Source of the DNA: Desulforamulus aeronauticus DSM 10349
GTDB taxonomy: Bacteria; Bacillota; Desulfotomaculia; Desulfotomaculales; Desulfotomaculaceae
Assembly: GCF_900142375.1 (NCBI RefSeq)
Contig: NZ_FRAR01000004.1
Span: forward strand, 1 to 64,000
Length of the DNA: 64,000 nt
Direction of reading: 5' to 3'
Each line of letters starts with the position of its first letter. Within the stretch, counting starts at the first letter, position 1. Positions 1-9,506 of this stretch are shown here, in pieces. The translations under genes and the position numbers were made by a program. The notes under the pieces were generated by a model. That model was given only the letters and a program-made list of their open reading frames with translations. It was not told the origin of the DNA and did no database searches.

Positions 1-362
1 GGACCGGTGGGTCCGATTGCTCCGGTAGGTCCAGTTGGGCCAATAGGTCCAGTAGGACCAGTGGCACCGATAGGTCCGGTAGCACCCCTTGGGCCAGTGG
101 GTCCGGTGGGACCGGTAGCACCTCTTGGGCCAGTGGGTCCGGTGGGACCAGTAGCACCTCTTGGGCCTCTTGGGCCGGTAGGCCCAATTAGACAGTCACA
201 GCAATCATCAAAATCACAGCAGTCATCCCAGCCAGTACAGTCGTCAAAATCATTGCAGTCATCGTGGTCATTACAATGATCGCAATTATCCCATCCATAG
301 TAATCAGTATCGCATGGTTTAGTACATTTATTTTTTTTATCAAACCACCTATTATTGCACAA
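1..362 (-). CDS. Collagen-like GXY-repeat protein, 5' part (runs off left edge)
   Basis: On the minus strand this frame is open from a TTG at 362-360 to the window edge. About 57 N-terminal residues are rich in Cys, Asp and Trp, with repeated Asp-Cys-Cys and Asp-Asp-Cys pairs. They are followed by about 20 Gly-X-Y triplets dominated by GPT, GAT and GPR. That composition is typical of bacterial collagen-like surface or exosporium proteins such as BclA. The TTG is chosen because the only upstream in-frame codons lead to a stop at about 386, no ATG or GTG lies in frame, and a GGGGAGG ribosome binding site sits about 12 bases upstream. The forward frame over the same bases also reads Gly-Pro-Val but is a shadow. 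The Cys/Asp head suggests metal binding or disulfide cross-linking (inference). The C-terminus lies outside the window. Confidence 0.75.
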   Translation of the reverse strand, partial: MCNNRWFDKKNKCTKPCDTDYYGWDNCDHCNDHDDCNDFDDCTGWDDCCDFDDCCDCLIGPTGPRGPRGATGPTGPTGPRGATGPTGPTGPRGATGPIGATGPTGPIGPTGPTGAIGPTG

Positions 363-549
363 AGTGAATCGTAACCTCCCCGCTTAATTAATGGTATTTT
401 TTCCATATTACGGGGGAGTGGCGCAATAGGTTACACTCTTACAAAAATTTTTAAGATTACTCATTAAAAATATTTTATATCTCATAAGTGTTTTGTTTTC
501 TGAAAACCACGACACATCCAGTTTCTTAAAACCAATTAATGAGTTTTTC

Positions 550-592
550 TTGACAATCCAAATAAGGTAAATCATACTAAAGATATTAGTAT
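550..592 (+). promoter_or_regulatory. Sigma-A promoter with overlapping dyad upstream of padR-like gene
   Basis: TTGACA at 550-555 and CATACT at 573-578 are separated by exactly 17 bases. A perfect 7-bp inverted repeat, ATACTAA then TTAGTAT (574-580 and 586-592), covers the -10 box and start region. It is well placed for autorepression by the adjacent PadR-type regulator (inference). The ribosome binding site AGGAGAA follows at about 610. Confidence 0.65.
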
Positions 593-622
593 CAGACTAT
601 ATCTGTTATAGGAGAATATCTT

Positions 623-1012
623 ATGTTAGATTTTGACAAGTGCCCTTGTTCGGGAAGTAACCTTGACAGATTAATTCAGCCAATGATTTTGATGAATCTG
701 GCTCAGGAAGACCTATATGGCTATAAAATTGTTCAGCGAATTGCAGATTCACCTATGTTCAAAGGAAATAAACCAGATGGAACCGGTGTTTATCGCTCCC
801 TTAAAGCAATGGAACAACGGGGATTAGTTGTGTCCTCTTGGTCTTTGGATAACACAGGACCGGCAAAACGATTTTACCATCTGACCAATGTGGGAGAAGA
901 ATGCCTCTCCCGTTGGCTGAGTACCTTGGAAGAATACCGCAAAGCCATCGGAATGTTGTTGGAAGATGTACATAAGGCATGTGCTCATACCAAGCGTGGT
1001 AAAGGGGATTGA
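623..1012 (+). CDS. PadR family transcriptional regulator
   Basis: A 129-residue protein with a PadR-type winged helix. It has the LYGYKIVQRI recognition segment near residues 32-41, then the wing preceded by GTGVYRSLKAMEQRGLV (about 54-70), and a short C-terminal dimerisation helix. PadR proteins are small repressors or activators that dimerise through the C-terminal helix. The N-terminus carries a CPCSGSN segment with two cysteines before the fold, which could bind a metal or act as a redox sensor (inference). It is followed 44 bases downstream by a radical SAM gene on the same strand, so the pair is probably one transcription unit. The dyad over its own -10 box suggests autoregulation. Confidence 0.85.
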   Translation: MLDFDKCPCSGSNLDRLIQPMILMNLAQEDLYGYKIVQRIADSPMFKGNKPDGTGVYRSLKAMEQRGLVVSSWSLDNTGPAKRFYHLTNVGEECLSRWLSTLEEYRKAIGMLLEDVHKACAHTKRGKGD

Positions 1013-1056
1013 AAAATCTAGGGAATTCATAGAGTAATCTGCTAAGGAGGAATAGT

Positions 1057-2022
1057 ATGTCAATTTCTGATTTATTAGCATCAATAAAAAGTGGTGAAAT
1101 CGTAAACAAAGATGACGCGATCAGTCTGTTAAATATTGATTGCCGGCATGATGATTTTTACAAACTGTTATCCACTGCAAATTACCTATCCCGTACTGAG
1201 TACAATAATCAAGGTTTGATTTTTGCCCAAATAGGTATCAATGCAGAGCCCTGTTCCATTAATTGCCGTTTTTGTTCAATGGGACAAGGCCATTACACCT
1301 TACCGGTTACAGGAAGGAAAAAGATCGATGAAATACTATCAGAATTAGAGTTATTGGTTGCCAATAACATTCATGATTTTTTCTTAATGACCACAGCAGA
1401 TTATCCAGTTAATGCCTTTATGGATATTGCTAAAACTGTAAGAAAGAATTTGCCTGACCATATTAGATTTGTTGCTAATATAGGCGATTTTAATTATGAA
1501 ACAGCTAAGAAGCTCAAGGAAATTGGATTTACTGGGGCTTATCATATTCATCGATTAAGAGAAGGCATTGATACTACGATAAGGCCTGAAATTAGAATAA
1601 ATACCCTTAACGCTATTCGTGATGCCGGTTTGGAATTATACTATTGTGTTGAACCCATTGGTCCTGAGCATTCCTATGAGGAATTAGTGACAGAAATGAT
1701 TAGAGCAAGGGATTATCATGTTAAGGTTATGGCAGTTATGCGACGTATCCCTGTAAAGGGAACACCCTTATATGATAAAGGGCAAATTACTGCCATAGAA
1801 TTAAGCAAAATTGCTGCAGTAGCGAGACTTGTTACCCGTCCTAAGAGGGCTATGAATGCCCATGAGGTCACTCAAATGACTCTATTAGCTGGTGTTAATC
1901 AACTTTATGCTGAATACGGGGCCAATCCACGGGATACAGCATCCCAAACTGAAAAAAATCGGGGCTTTTCTGTACAGCAAGCTCAGAACATGCTGTGGGA
2001 AGCTGGTTATGTAACTACTTAA
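1057..2022 (+). CDS. Radical SAM protein, biotin synthase-like
   Basis: A 321-residue radical SAM enzyme. The CX3CX2C iron-sulfur motif is present as EPCSINCRFCSMG around residues 68-80, followed by a TIM-barrel-like sequence with GFTGAYHIHRLREG (about 170) and a segment resembling the BioB/HydE/ThiH superfamily (MAVMRRIPVKGTPL). The substrate cannot be read from the sequence. It lacks a bio, hyd or thi neighbourhood, so I do not call it BioB or HydE. A good Shine-Dalgarno (AAGGAGGAATAGT) precedes the ATG. It probably forms a two-gene unit with the upstream PadR regulator and ends at a clear intrinsic terminator at 2073-2117. PadR and radical SAM pairing suggests a ligand-inducible enzyme (inference). 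Confidence 0.85.
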   Translation: MSISDLLASIKSGEIVNKDDAISLLNIDCRHDDFYKLLSTANYLSRTEYNNQGLIFAQIGINAEPCSINCRFCSMGQGHYTLPVTGRKKIDEILSELELLVANNIHDFFLMTTADYPVNAFMDIAKTVRKNLPDHIRFVANIGDFNYETAKKLKEIGFTGAYHIHRLREGIDTTIRPEIRINTLNAIRDAGLELYYCVEPIGPEHSYEELVTEMIRARDYHVKVMAVMRRIPVKGTPLYDKGQITAIELSKIAAVARLVTRPKRAMNAHEVTQMTLLAGVNQLYAEYGANPRDTASQTEKNRGFSVQQAQNMLWEAGYVTT

Positions 2023-2072
2023 GCCGGCACACACCCCGAAAGGTATAACCAATCCAAATTTCTCTAAAAAAT

Positions 2073-2117
2073 AAAGCTACTAGAATCCCTTTTTATCGGG
2101 TTTCTAGTAGCTTTTTG
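2073..2117 (+). terminator. Rho-independent terminator after radical SAM gene
   Basis: Arms AAAGCTACTAGAA and TTCTAGTAGCTTT form a 13-bp stem around a 16-base loop, followed by a T run. It closes the padR-like/radical SAM unit. Confidence 0.85.
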
Positions 2118-2320
2118 TTATGTGTTTACGAGTTTACTAATAAATGGGCTTCCCTTGCCCCCTTGACTGGTTAGCAGGGTTTTTGCAATTGGCAGTGGTC
2201 CTTCTTGTTAGTTGAGGTCTGCTCATGTAGGTGGGCAATCTTGTTGTAAATCAGTGCTGCTTTGCCCGTCTTCAGGATTCTTGGAGATAGTCAAAAATTA
2301 AAAATTACTATTTTAATATT
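2118..2320. other. Intergenic spacer with no recognised feature
   Basis: Between the terminator and the first miniprotein promoter I see no convincing reading frame, RNA structure or repeat. Confidence 0.4.
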
Positions 2321-2352
2321 GTAACACCTAAACTGGATTTCCATAGAATGTA
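2321..2352 (+). promoter_or_regulatory. Spore-type (sigma K/E-like) promoter, miniprotein 1
   Basis: GTAACACC at 2321 and CATAGAATGTA at 2342 match the AC ... CATANNNTA pattern of mother-cell sigma factors. The 21-base offset between the two elements is identical upstream of the two following paralogues (2650/2671 and 2941/2962). Confidence 0.6.
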
Positions 2353-2381
2353 TTAATCTAAAAGCAAAGGAGGATATACTC

Positions 2382-2531
2382 ATGGGATTTGGAATTAATG
2401 GCGGATGTGGCGGCGGCTGCAATGACGGTTGCGGATGTGGTGGATTTGATCCTGCATTTATTATCTTTTTAATCCTTATTCTACTACTCTTAGGTATGCC
2501 GAATGGTGGATTTTTTAGTGCAAATCAATAA
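2382..2531 (+). CDS. Gly/Cys-rich miniprotein 1, YjcZ-like
   Basis: A 49-residue protein not visible to normal length cut-offs. It starts at ATG with AAAGGAGG nine bases upstream. The first ~20 residues are Gly/Cys-rich (NGGCGGGCNDGCGCGG). Then comes FDPAFIIFLILILLLLG, a single short hydrophobic segment, and a short polar tail. The architecture matches the small YjcZ/sporulation-associated Gly-rich membrane peptides of Firmicutes; the exact family is inferred by shape. It is the first of three tandem paralogues, each with a separate promoter and terminator. Probably a mother-cell-expressed membrane or coat peptide. Confidence 0.75.
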   Translation: MGFGINGGCGGGCNDGCGCGGFDPAFIIFLILILLLLGMPNGGFFSANQ

Positions 2532-2565
2532 GTAGAATTGGATTAAAATCTGTCCAGTAATACTC

Positions 2566-2606
2566 AAAAAATAACTAACCATTTATTTATGGTTAGTTAT
2601 TTTTTG
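2566..2606 (+). terminator. Terminator after miniprotein 1
   Basis: AAATAACTAACCAT and ATGGTTAGTTATTT pair around a TTATTT loop and are followed by a T run. A very similar hairpin follows miniprotein 2, showing that gene plus terminator were duplicated together. Confidence 0.8.
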
Positions 2607-2649
2607 AACCCATTGGTAAGACAAAAAACACAAAAAAGAATGCAGCAAT

Positions 2650-2681
2650 GTAACAACTACGTTGTTTTTCCATATAATGTA
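2650..2681 (+). promoter_or_regulatory. Spore-type promoter, miniprotein 2
   Basis: GTAACAAC at 2650 and CATATAATGTA at 2671 have the same 21-base offset as in the flanking copies. The CATANNNTA-like -10 supports a mother-cell sigma factor. Confidence 0.55.
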
Positions 2682-2708
2682 TTATCATAAAGCAAAGGAG
2701 GAATATAC

Positions 2709-2828
2709 ATGGGATTCGGTTTTGGAGGCGTCGGTTTTGGAGGATGTTCTGATCCTGCGTTTATTATCTTTTTAATTCTTATTCTACTCCTTTTAGGTAC
2801 ACCCAGTGGTGGTTGCTGCAGAGCATAG
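2709..2828 (+). CDS. Gly/Cys-rich miniprotein 2, YjcZ-like
   Basis: A 39-residue paralogue of the preceding miniprotein: MGFGFGGVGFGGC head, then SDPAFIIFLILILLLLG, then a Cys-Cys tail (SGGCCRA). The hydrophobic core is identical to copy 1 over about 16 residues, while the Gly/Cys head is shortened. The strong RBS AAAGGAGG precedes ATG by about 8 bases. A longer minus-strand frame overlaps it but has no ribosome binding site and is a shadow. Confidence 0.75.
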   Translation: MGFGFGGVGFGGCSDPAFIIFLILILLLLGTPSGGCCRA

Positions 2829-2860
2829 TCGTAAGTGAACCCCCTAACAACGATACTCAC

Positions 2861-2899
2861 CAAAATAACTAATCATAAATAAATGGTTAGTTATTTTTC
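2861..2899 (+). terminator. Terminator after miniprotein 2
   Basis: AATAACTAA and TTAGTTATT arms with an imperfect centre, followed by TTTTCA. It is a diverged copy of the 2566-2606 hairpin. Confidence 0.7.
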
Positions 2900-2940
2900 A
2901 TTCTTCAAGACCTAGCTTCAATAGGAAAAAATTCGTTACT

Positions 2941-2972
2941 GTAACACCTCATCAGCTCACCCATATACTGTA
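2941..2972 (+). promoter_or_regulatory. Spore-type promoter, miniprotein 3
   Basis: GTAACACC at 2941 and CATATACTGTA at 2962 repeat the arrangement and spacing of the two upstream copies. Confidence 0.55.
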
Positions 2973-3000
2973 CTAATCTATAAGCAAAGGAGGATTACCC

Positions 3001-3135
3001 ATGGGAGACGGAGTTAAAAGCAGTTGTGGCGGAGGCGGCGGCTGTGGTTGTGGTGGAGGTTTTTTTGATCCTACGTTTATTATCTTCTTAATCCTTATTT
3101 TGCTCCTCTTAGGTACGAATGGTGGCTGCTGCTAG
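3001..3135 (+). CDS. Gly/Cys-rich miniprotein 3, YjcZ-like
   Basis: A 44-residue third paralogue. MGDGVKSSC, a poly-Gly/Cys stretch (GGGGGCGCGGG), FDPTFIIFLILILLLLG, then TNGGCC. AAGGAGG lies 8 bases upstream of ATG. The conserved Asp-Pro just before the hydrophobic segment and the Cys-Cys C-terminus (shared with copy 2) are likely functional. Disulfide or metal-mediated cross-linking in the spore envelope is a reasonable guess, not shown by sequence alone. Confidence 0.75.
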   Translation: MGDGVKSSCGGGGGCGCGGGFFDPTFIIFLILILLLLGTNGGCC

Positions 3136-3166
3136 TCGTAAGTAAACCACGCCAACCATACATCCC

Positions 3167-3210
3167 AAAGGGGTGTTGCAAAACTACTTTTTTGCAACAC
3201 CCCTTTTTTG
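3167..3210 (+). terminator. Terminator after miniprotein 3
   Basis: AAAGGGGTGTTGCAAAA and TTTTGCAACACCCCTTT form a long GC-rich stem followed by TTT. Nearly symmetrical, so it could also work from the other strand. Confidence 0.85.
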
Positions 3211-3250
3211 GCATATCGGAAAGTATAAAACTTTCCGACATGCATAAGGG

Positions 3251-3305
3251 CAAACTTGGCTTCCGCCGGCGTCTAAAGACTTGGCGCAAGCCAAGTTTTT
3301 CTAAT
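3251..3305. repeat. Short interspersed palindromic element, copy A
   Basis: AAACTTGGC.TTCCGCC at the left pairs with GGCGCAAGCCAAGTTTTT at the right. Core words AACTTGG/ACTAAG, CTCCGCCGG, TCTAAA, ACTTGGCG and AAGTTTTTCTA recur at 53975-54045 with a longer centre. The rest of 3136-3446 shows no gene. Possibly a REP/MITE-like unit or a transcription terminator family. Confidence 0.55.
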
Positions 3306-3446
3306 AGCAGGGGCGAACTTCATTCGTCCGAATGAACTACCCGCAGGGCTACACTGCTGTATCAAAATAATGAACGACCTCAGGTTGCCCCTAGGACACA
3401 ACATCGGTTGATTGTGCAACAGTCCTATTTTTTATATGCTAATGGA

Positions 3447-4904
3447 CTAAGAAAGATTGGTGCTACCCATTAAATAACGATCACATTCCCGCGCCGCGCC
3501 ACGACCCTCGTTAATCGCCCAGATCACCAGACTTTGTCCCCGGCGCATATCCCCAGCAGCAAAAACACCCGGTAAATTGGTGGTAAATTGGCCATAGGCA
3601 GCCTGAACGTTACTGCGTTCATCCCGAGCTACACCCATTTGATCAAGTAATTGATCTTCCGGGCCGCTAAAGCCCATAGCTATCAACACTAAATTAGCAG
3701 GCCAGACTTTCTCAGATCCGATAACTTCCTTGGGTTCTAAACGATCTTGAGCATTCTTGACCCATTCAATCTGAACCGTATGCACCTCTTTAACTTGCCC
3801 CTGTGCATCACCAACCATTCTTTTTGTCATGCTGCAATATTGCCGCGGGTCACTTCCCTGCACGGCGATAGCTTCTTGCTGACCGTAATCAACTTTGTGT
3901 ATTCTAGGGTATTCTGGCCAAGGGTTATTGGCTCCCCTTTGCAATGGGAGTTGGGGCATGATCTCCAATTGGACAACACTCCGACAGCCATGACGTAATG
4001 CCGTGCCAACACAGTCTGTGCCGGTGTCACCACCACCAATAACGAGTACATCCTTTCCTGCGGCAGAAATAAAACATCCGTCGGTGTGATTGGAATTGAG
4101 CAAACTCTTGGTATTTGCTCCGAGAAATTCCACGGCGTAGTGAATACCCTGAAGCTGGTTACCTTCCACTGATAATTGACGTGGTTTGGTGGCACCCCCA
4201 CATAGAACAACTGCATTAAATTCATTAAGCAATTGAGCAGCAGGATAATCCTTCCCTACTTCTGTCTTGGTGACAAACTGAACCCCTTCTGCCACCAGCA
4301 GATCGACTCGTCTTTGCACGTATTGCTTTTCCAGCTTCATATTAGGGATACCATACACTAATAACCCGCCGACTCGATCAGCCCTTTCAAAAACAGTAAC
4401 CCAATGTCCGGCCTTATTGAGTTGGGCTGCACAGGCTAGGCCGGCTGGACCGGAGCCTACCACAGCAACCTTTTTGCCGGTGCGTTTGGCAGGAGGCTGA
4501 GCCATCACCCAGCCCTCGGCAAAGGCTTTTTCGATAATCGCGCATTCAATGCCTTTAATGCTTACCGCTGTATCAATCAGCCCTGTTGTACAAGCACCTT
4601 CGCAAAGGGCTGGACAAACCCGACCAGTAAACTCAGGAAAATTATTGGTTTTGCTTAGTCGATTGTAAGCTTCCCGCCATAAACCCCGATAAACTAGATC
4701 GTTCCACTCCAGTGGCAGGTTATGGTTGGGACAGCCGTTATGACAAAAGGGTGTTCCACAGTCCATGCAGCGTGCTGCCTGAGTTTCTAGTTTTGCTTCA
4801 GGCAAGTGATCATAAAATGCTTGCCAATCCTTGATTCGCTCTAAGGGAATACGCTCTGTGGCGACTTCCCTGTTGTATTCCATAAATCCGCTAGGTTTAC
4901 CCAT
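3447..4904 (-). CDS. gltD: Glutamate synthase (NADPH) small subunit
   Basis: 485 residues, the usual size. It passes electrons from NAD(P)H through FAD and iron-sulfur clusters to the large subunit, which makes two glutamates from glutamine and 2-oxoglutarate. The N-terminal cysteines [13 protein letters not shown] (46-58) and CPALCEGAC (97-105) bind the 4Fe-4S clusters. The FAD Rossmann motif GSGPAG is at 150-155 and the NADPH motif GGGDTGTD near 290. A final FAD segment [16 protein letters not shown] is intact. It lies 39 bases downstream of gltB on the same strand, so the two form one operon controlled by the leader at 9507-9589. ATG follows GGAGGGTAC. Confidence 0.96.
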   Translation of the reverse strand: MGKPSGFMEYNREVATERIPLERIKDWQAFYDHLPEAKLETQAARCMDCGTPFCHNGCPNHNLPLEWNDLVYRGLWREAYNRLSKTNNFPEFTGRVCPALCEGACTTGLIDTAVSIKGIECAIIEKAFAEGWVMAQPPAKRTGKKVAVVGSGPAGLACAAQLNKAGHWVTVFERADRVGGLLVYGIPNMKLEKQYVQRRVDLLVAEGVQFVTKTEVGKDYPAAQLLNEFNAVVLCGGATKPRQLSVEGNQLQGIHYAVEFLGANTKSLLNSNHTDGCFISAAGKDVLVIGGGDTGTDCVGTALRHGCRSVVQLEIMPQLPLQRGANNPWPEYPRIHKVDYGQQEAIAVQGSDPRQYCSMTKRMVGDAQGQVKEVHTVQIEWVKNAQDRLEPKEVIGSEKVWPANLVLIAMGFSGPEDQLLDQMGVARDERSNVQAAYGQFTTNLPGVFAAGDMRRGQSLVIWAINEGRGAARECDRYLMGSTNLS

Positions 4905-4943
4905 GATGTACCCTCCTAACCACTGTCTCGAGACATTGCCTAC

Positions 4944-7900
4944 TTATTTTCTAAGTTCCATGGTTTCCGTGATGCGTTTGTAATCCATAGGAATAACTCT
5001 GACAAAATTAGGCAGTAGGCTTTGCCAATTATTTAACACTCGCTTGGCCAATGTGCTTTGCGTATATTGTAAATGCCGCTCAATGAGACTTTGCACAGCT
5101 TTCATCTCTTCAGGGTTTGCCAACCTTTCTAAAAGAACCATGTCTTTGTTGCAGCGGCTGGGAAAAGTACCGTCTTCGTCTAACACATAGGCGATACCAC
5201 CGGACATGCCTGCAGCAAAGTTTCGGCCAGTGCTACCTAATACCACGACTCGCCCTCCGGTCATGTACTCGCAGCCGTGGTCGCCCACTCCTTCCACAAC
5301 CGCCTGGACGCCACTATTTCTGACGCAGAACCTTTCTCCGGCGATGCCCCGGATATAGGCTTCGCCATCAGTGGCCCCATAGAATGCCACGTTACCAACG
5401 ATAATATTTTCTTCGGGCACAAAGGTAGCGGTAGCAGGGGGTGAAACAATTACCTTGCCACCGGATAGCCCTTTCCCGAGATAATCATTGGCATCGCCGA
5501 CCAGGTTTAGGGTCAGCCCCTTGGGTACAAAGGCTGCAAAACTTTGTCCCGCGGTGCCCTCAAAGGTTATCTGAATCGTATCCTCTGGCAATCCTGCTGC
5601 TCCGTAACGTCTGGATACTTCACTACCTAACAGGGTACCAACCACCCGGTTGACATTACGAATGGGTACTTTGGCCTCCACCCTTTGGCCTTGTTCCAGG
5701 GCAGGTTGGCAGAGCGTAAGCAATAACTGACTATCCAGGGACTGTTCTAGCCTGTGGTCCTGGGGCACACATTGGTAGCGACTAACATTCTCCGCTACAA
5801 CCGGTTGGTGAAGCAATACAGACAAATCCAAACCTTTTCTTTTCCAGTGGCCGGCAGCAGTCTCTACTTCCAGGACGTTCGTTTGTCCAATCATTTCGTG
5901 AATGGTTCGGAAGCCTAACTGGGCCATAATTTCTCGCATTTCCTGAGCAATAAAATGCATTAGGTTTACCACATACTCTGGTTTCCCTTTGAAATTTTTA
6001 CGAAGTTCCGGGTTTTGGGTGGCCACACCCACGGGGCAAGTATCCAGATTACAGATACGCATCATCACGCAGCCAAGAGTAACCAGAGGTGCTGTGGCGA
6101 AACCGTACTCCTCCGCACCCAGCAGGGTGGCAATGACCACATCTCGACCAGTCATCAATTTACCATCGGTCTCAACCACGATTCTGTCCCGCAAATTATT
6201 CAGCAACAGGGTTTGGTGGGTTTCCGCTAAGCCTAATTCCCAGGGTAAACCGGCATGCTTAATGCTGGTTCTTGGGGATGCACCCGTGCCGCCATCATAA
6301 CCGCTAATCAATACTCCGTCGGCCCGCCCTTTGGCAACCCCTGCAGCAATGGTACCTACCCCTATCTCCGAAACCAATTTCACGGTAATTTTGGCTCTGG
6401 GGTTGGCATTTTTTAGATCATGAATTAATTCGGCCAAGTCTTCGATGGAATAAATATCGTGGTGTGGTGGGGGTGAGATAAGTCCAACACCCGCCGTAGT
6501 TCCCCGTACTTCGGCAATCCAAGGGTAGACTTTTTTACCAGGCAGTTGCCCCCCTTCACCGGGTTTAGCACCTTGGGCCATTTTAATTTGAATTTCATCT
6601 GCATTTACTAAATAGTGGCTTGTTACGCCAAACCGTCCAGAAGCTACCTGTTTAATGGCACTGCGCCGGGAGTCACCGTTAGCATCCGGCAGAAAGCGGG
6701 ACGGATCTTCCCCTCCTTCACCGGTATTACTTTTGCCCCCAAGCCGGTTCATGGCAATGGCTAGACATTCATGGGCCTCTTTACTGATAGAACCGTAAGA
6801 CATAGCCCCTGTTTTAAAACGGCGACAAATAGCCTCCACAGATTCCACTTCATCAAGGGGTATCGGTTTTCTGTTTGTTGTAAAGGCAAATAGGCCACGT
6901 AAGGTGCAGCTTTTCCCTGCCTCATTAATCAGTGCGGAATATTTTTTAAAGGTAGCATAGTCGTTGTTCCAGCAAGCCTGTTGTAAGTAGTGAATGCTTT
7001 GTGGATTATATAGATGCTCTTCGCCGTTATAACGCCATTGGTGAGAAGATCCGGCATCCAGGGTCGTGTCATGACCCGCTTGCTCTGAATAGGCTCGCTG
7101 GTGACGTAGGCCTGTTTCCTGGGCGATGGCGGCCAAGTCAAGACCTCCAATACGGGAAGGTGTCCAGGTAAAATATTGCTCAATAACGGCTGGATGGATG
7201 CCAATGGCCTCGAATATTTGAGCCCCGCAGTAACTTTGGATCGTGGAAATACCCATTTTCGACATGATCTTAACGACGCCCTTAGTGGCAGCCTTAAGGT
7301 AGTTCTTCACTGCTTCTCGGTGGCTTACTTCGGTCAGGTAGCCCTGGTCAATCAAGCTATGGAGGGTCGCCAATGCCAGATAGGGGTTGATGGCACTGAC
7401 ACCATAGCCCAGTAAAACAGCAAAATGGTGCACTTCCCGGGGTTCGCCGGATTCCAGGATTAGGCTTACCTGGGTACGGGTCCCCTCTCGGATCAAGTGG
7501 TGGTGCAGCCCCGCAACAGCCAACAGGGCTGGCAGGGCAGCGTTTGCCGCGTTGATGTCCCGATCGGATAAAATCAATAGATTGGCTCCCTCTCTGATGG
7601 CAAGGTCTGCTGCTTGAAAGAGCTCCTGTAAAGCTTTCGCCAAGCCTTGGCAGCCTGCCTCTACTGGATACAGCATAGAGAGTGTCGCTGCTTGCAAACC
7701 TTCACGGTGGAGCCCCTTCAGCCGGCTCAGTTCTTCATTGCTGAGCAAGGGTGATGTTAGTTTGATTCTCCGGCAACTGTCTGGTTTCGGCTCAATTAGA
7801 TTTTTTTCTGAACCAAGGGTGACGCCGATGGCTGTAATGAGTTCTTCTCTGATCGCATCAATCGGTGGATTGGTAACCTGGGCGAACAATTGTTTGAAAT

Positions 7901-9470
7901 AGTTATATAACAGTTGCGGTTTTTCAGACAAAACAGCCAACGAGGCATCATGACCCATGGCCCCCACCGGGTCAACGGCACTACTAGCCATGGGAACTAG
8001 GATTTTCATCAGATCCTCATGGGTATAACCAAAGGCTTGCTGCTGTTGCAAAAGCTTTTCCGGTGCCCAGCTTTTTTCCACCGGGGATTCCGGCAGATCG
8101 TCTAGGTTCACCAGATAATCATTAATCCACTGGCGGTAGGGTTGTTGTCCGGCGATACTTTCCTTTAATTCTTTATCCGTAACAATGCGGCCCTCTGCTG
8201 TGTCCACCAGCAACATGCGACCTGGCTGTAAGCGTTTCTTATAGGCAATATTCGCCGGATTGATATCCAGTACACCAACTTCTGAGGCTAGGATAATTAA
8301 ATCGTCTTTGGTTACATAATAACGGGAAGGCCTAAGTCCGTTGCGATCCAGGGAGGCGCCGATGATTTTGCCGTCCGTAAAGGCAATGGCGGCCGGGCCG
8401 TCCCAGGGTTCCATCAAACAACTGTGAAATTCATAAAAAGCTTTCTTAGCATCACTCATACTTTCGTGATGATCCCAGGGCTCGGGAATCATCATCATAA
8501 CTGCCTGGGGCAGTGACCGACCTGACAGATAAAAAAACTCCAGGCAGTTGTCAAACATACCGGAATCACTGCCTTGTTGATCAATCACCGGTAGAATTTT
8601 CTTCATATCCTCCCCAAACAAGGGCGAGCTACACAGGGCCTGACGGGCACGCATCCAATTGACATTGCCCCGTAAGGTATTGAATTCACCATTGTGAATG
8701 ATATAACGGTAGGGGTGAGCCCTTTCCCAACTGGGAAAGGTATTGGTGCTAAACCGAGAATGAACGAGAGCCAAGGCAATTTCTAAAGTAGGGTCTTGTA
8801 AATCAAGATAAAATTGATCTAACTGCTCCGGCGTGAGCATTCCTTTATAGACAATGGTTCTGGCAGATAGGCTGGCAATGTAAAAGGTTTCGCCAGTTGG
8901 CAGCAGTAAAGGTTGCATCTCTTTTTCAGCCCGTTTTCTAATAATATAAAGTTTACGTTCAAAATCAAGGTGCTGCATTTGGCCCTGGGCCCCGATAAAA
9001 ACTTGCACGATGGAAGGTTGGGCTAGTTTTGCTGTTTCGCCTAGCAGTGAGTCATCCACAGGCACATCTCGCCAACCCAGCAGGGTTTGGCCTTCTTCTT
9101 CAATGATCCGTGTTATTGTTTGCTGGCATTCTTGACGTTTCGTGGGAGACTGGGGTAAAAACAACATGCCTACGCCATACTGTTCTGCCGGCGGCAGCTT
9201 GATATTTAACCGGGCACACTCTTTGGCCAGGAAGCTATGCGGTAGCTGCATCAGAATGCCCGCACCGTCACCTGTATTGGTTTCTGCTCCTTGCCCGCCA
9301 CGGTGATCCAGATTAACCAAAATGGTGAGAGCTTTGTGTAAAATATCATTGGATTTTTTTCCTTTGATGTTGGCGACAAAGCCAATACCACAGGCATCAT
9401 GTTCAAAGCTGGGGTCGTATAGTCCTTGCTTGGGGGGTAATCCATAGTTTGTGGGAGACATCATAGTCAT
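4944..9470 (-). CDS. gltB: Glutamate synthase large subunit
   Basis: 1508 residues, full length. The N-terminal glutaminase domain begins at Cys27 (HDACGIGF), which must be exposed by removal of a 26-residue propeptide. The central domain, the FMN-binding synthase barrel ([21 protein letters not shown]), the 3Fe-4S cysteines [12 protein letters not shown], and the C-terminal GXGXG beta-helix ([14 protein letters not shown]) follow in order. It performs the glutamine amidotransfer and reductive synthase steps of GOGAT with GltD. An AGGAGG nine bases before ATG supports the start. The 290-base leader contains an ANTAR-type attenuator, tying GOGAT to the nitrogen regulon here. Confidence 0.97.
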   Translation of the reverse strand: MTMMSPTNYGLPPKQGLYDPSFEHDACGIGFVANIKGKKSNDILHKALTILVNLDHRGGQGAETNTGDGAGILMQLPHSFLAKECARLNIKLPPAEQYGVGMLFLPQSPTKRQECQQTITRIIEEEGQTLLGWRDVPVDDSLLGETAKLAQPSIVQVFIGAQGQMQHLDFERKLYIIRKRAEKEMQPLLLPTGETFYIASLSARTIVYKGMLTPEQLDQFYLDLQDPTLEIALALVHSRFSTNTFPSWERAHPYRYIIHNGEFNTLRGNVNWMRARQALCSSPLFGEDMKKILPVIDQQGSDSGMFDNCLEFFYLSGRSLPQAVMMMIPEPWDHHESMSDAKKAFYEFHSCLMEPWDGPAAIAFTDGKIIGASLDRNGLRPSRYYVTKDDLIILASEVGVLDINPANIAYKKRLQPGRMLLVDTAEGRIVTDKELKESIAGQQPYRQWINDYLVNLDDLPESPVEKSWAPEKLLQQQQAFGYTHEDLMKILVPMASSAVDPVGAMGHDASLAVLSEKPQLLYNYFKQLFAQVTNPPIDAIREELITAIGVTLGSEKNLIEPKPDSCRRIKLTSPLLSNEELSRLKGLHREGLQAATLSMLYPVEAGCQGLAKALQELFQAADLAIREGANLLILSDRDINAANAALPALLAVAGLHHHLIREGTRTQVSLILESGEPREVHHFAVLLGYGVSAINPYLALATLHSLIDQGYLTEVSHREAVKNYLKAATKGVVKIMSKMGISTIQSYCGAQIFEAIGIHPAVIEQYFTWTPSRIGGLDLAAIAQETGLRHQRAYSEQAGHDTTLDAGSSHQWRYNGEEHLYNPQSIHYLQQACWNNDYATFKKYSALINEAGKSCTLRGLFAFTTNRKPIPLDEVESVEAICRRFKTGAMSYGSISKEAHECLAIAMNRLGGKSNTGEGGEDPSRFLPDANGDSRRSAIKQVASGRFGVTSHYLVNADEIQIKMAQGAKPGEGGQLPGKKVYPWIAEVRGTTAGVGLISPPPHHDIYSIEDLAELIHDLKNANPRAKITVKLVSEIGVGTIAAGVAKGRADGVLISGYDGGTGASPRTSIKHAGLPWELGLAETHQTLLLNNLRDRIVVETDGKLMTGRDVVIATLLGAEEYGFATAPLVTLGCVMMRICNLDTCPVGVATQNPELRKNFKGKPEYVVNLMHFIAQEMREIMAQLGFRTIHEMIGQTNVLEVETAAGHWKRKGLDLSVLLHQPVVAENVSRYQCVPQDHRLEQSLDSQLLLTLCQPALEQGQRVEAKVPIRNVNRVVGTLLGSEVSRRYGAAGLPEDTIQITFEGTAGQSFAAFVPKGLTLNLVGDANDYLGKGLSGGKVIVSPPATATFVPEENIIVGNVAFYGATDGEAYIRGIAGERFCVRNSGVQAVVEGVGDHGCEYMTGGRVVVLGSTGRNFAAGMSGGIAYVLDEDGTFPSRCNKDMVLLERLANPEEMKAVQSLIERHLQYTQSTLAKRVLNNWQSLLPNFVRVIPMDYKRITETMELRK

Positions 9471-9506
9471 CTTTCATTACCTCCTATTTCTGACACGAAA
9501 GAAAAA

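Noticed and set aside
1-180. CRISPR or tandem DNA repeat
   Set aside because: The 9-base and 18-base periodicity is explained by Gly-X-Y coding with third-position variation; no spacers.
7-279. Forward Gly-Pro-Val/Ile ORF
   Set aside because: It has no ribosome binding site, its downstream part is low-complexity Ser/Gln, and the minus strand gives a standard collagen with a proper start.
801-1109. Minus-strand ORFs over the PadR gene
   Set aside because: Fully overlap a well-supported gene, with no ribosome binding site or recognisable domain.
2657-2863. Minus-strand ORF over miniprotein 2
   Set aside because: It is antisense to a paralogous gene family with strong RBS and promoter; the protein has no recognisable feature.
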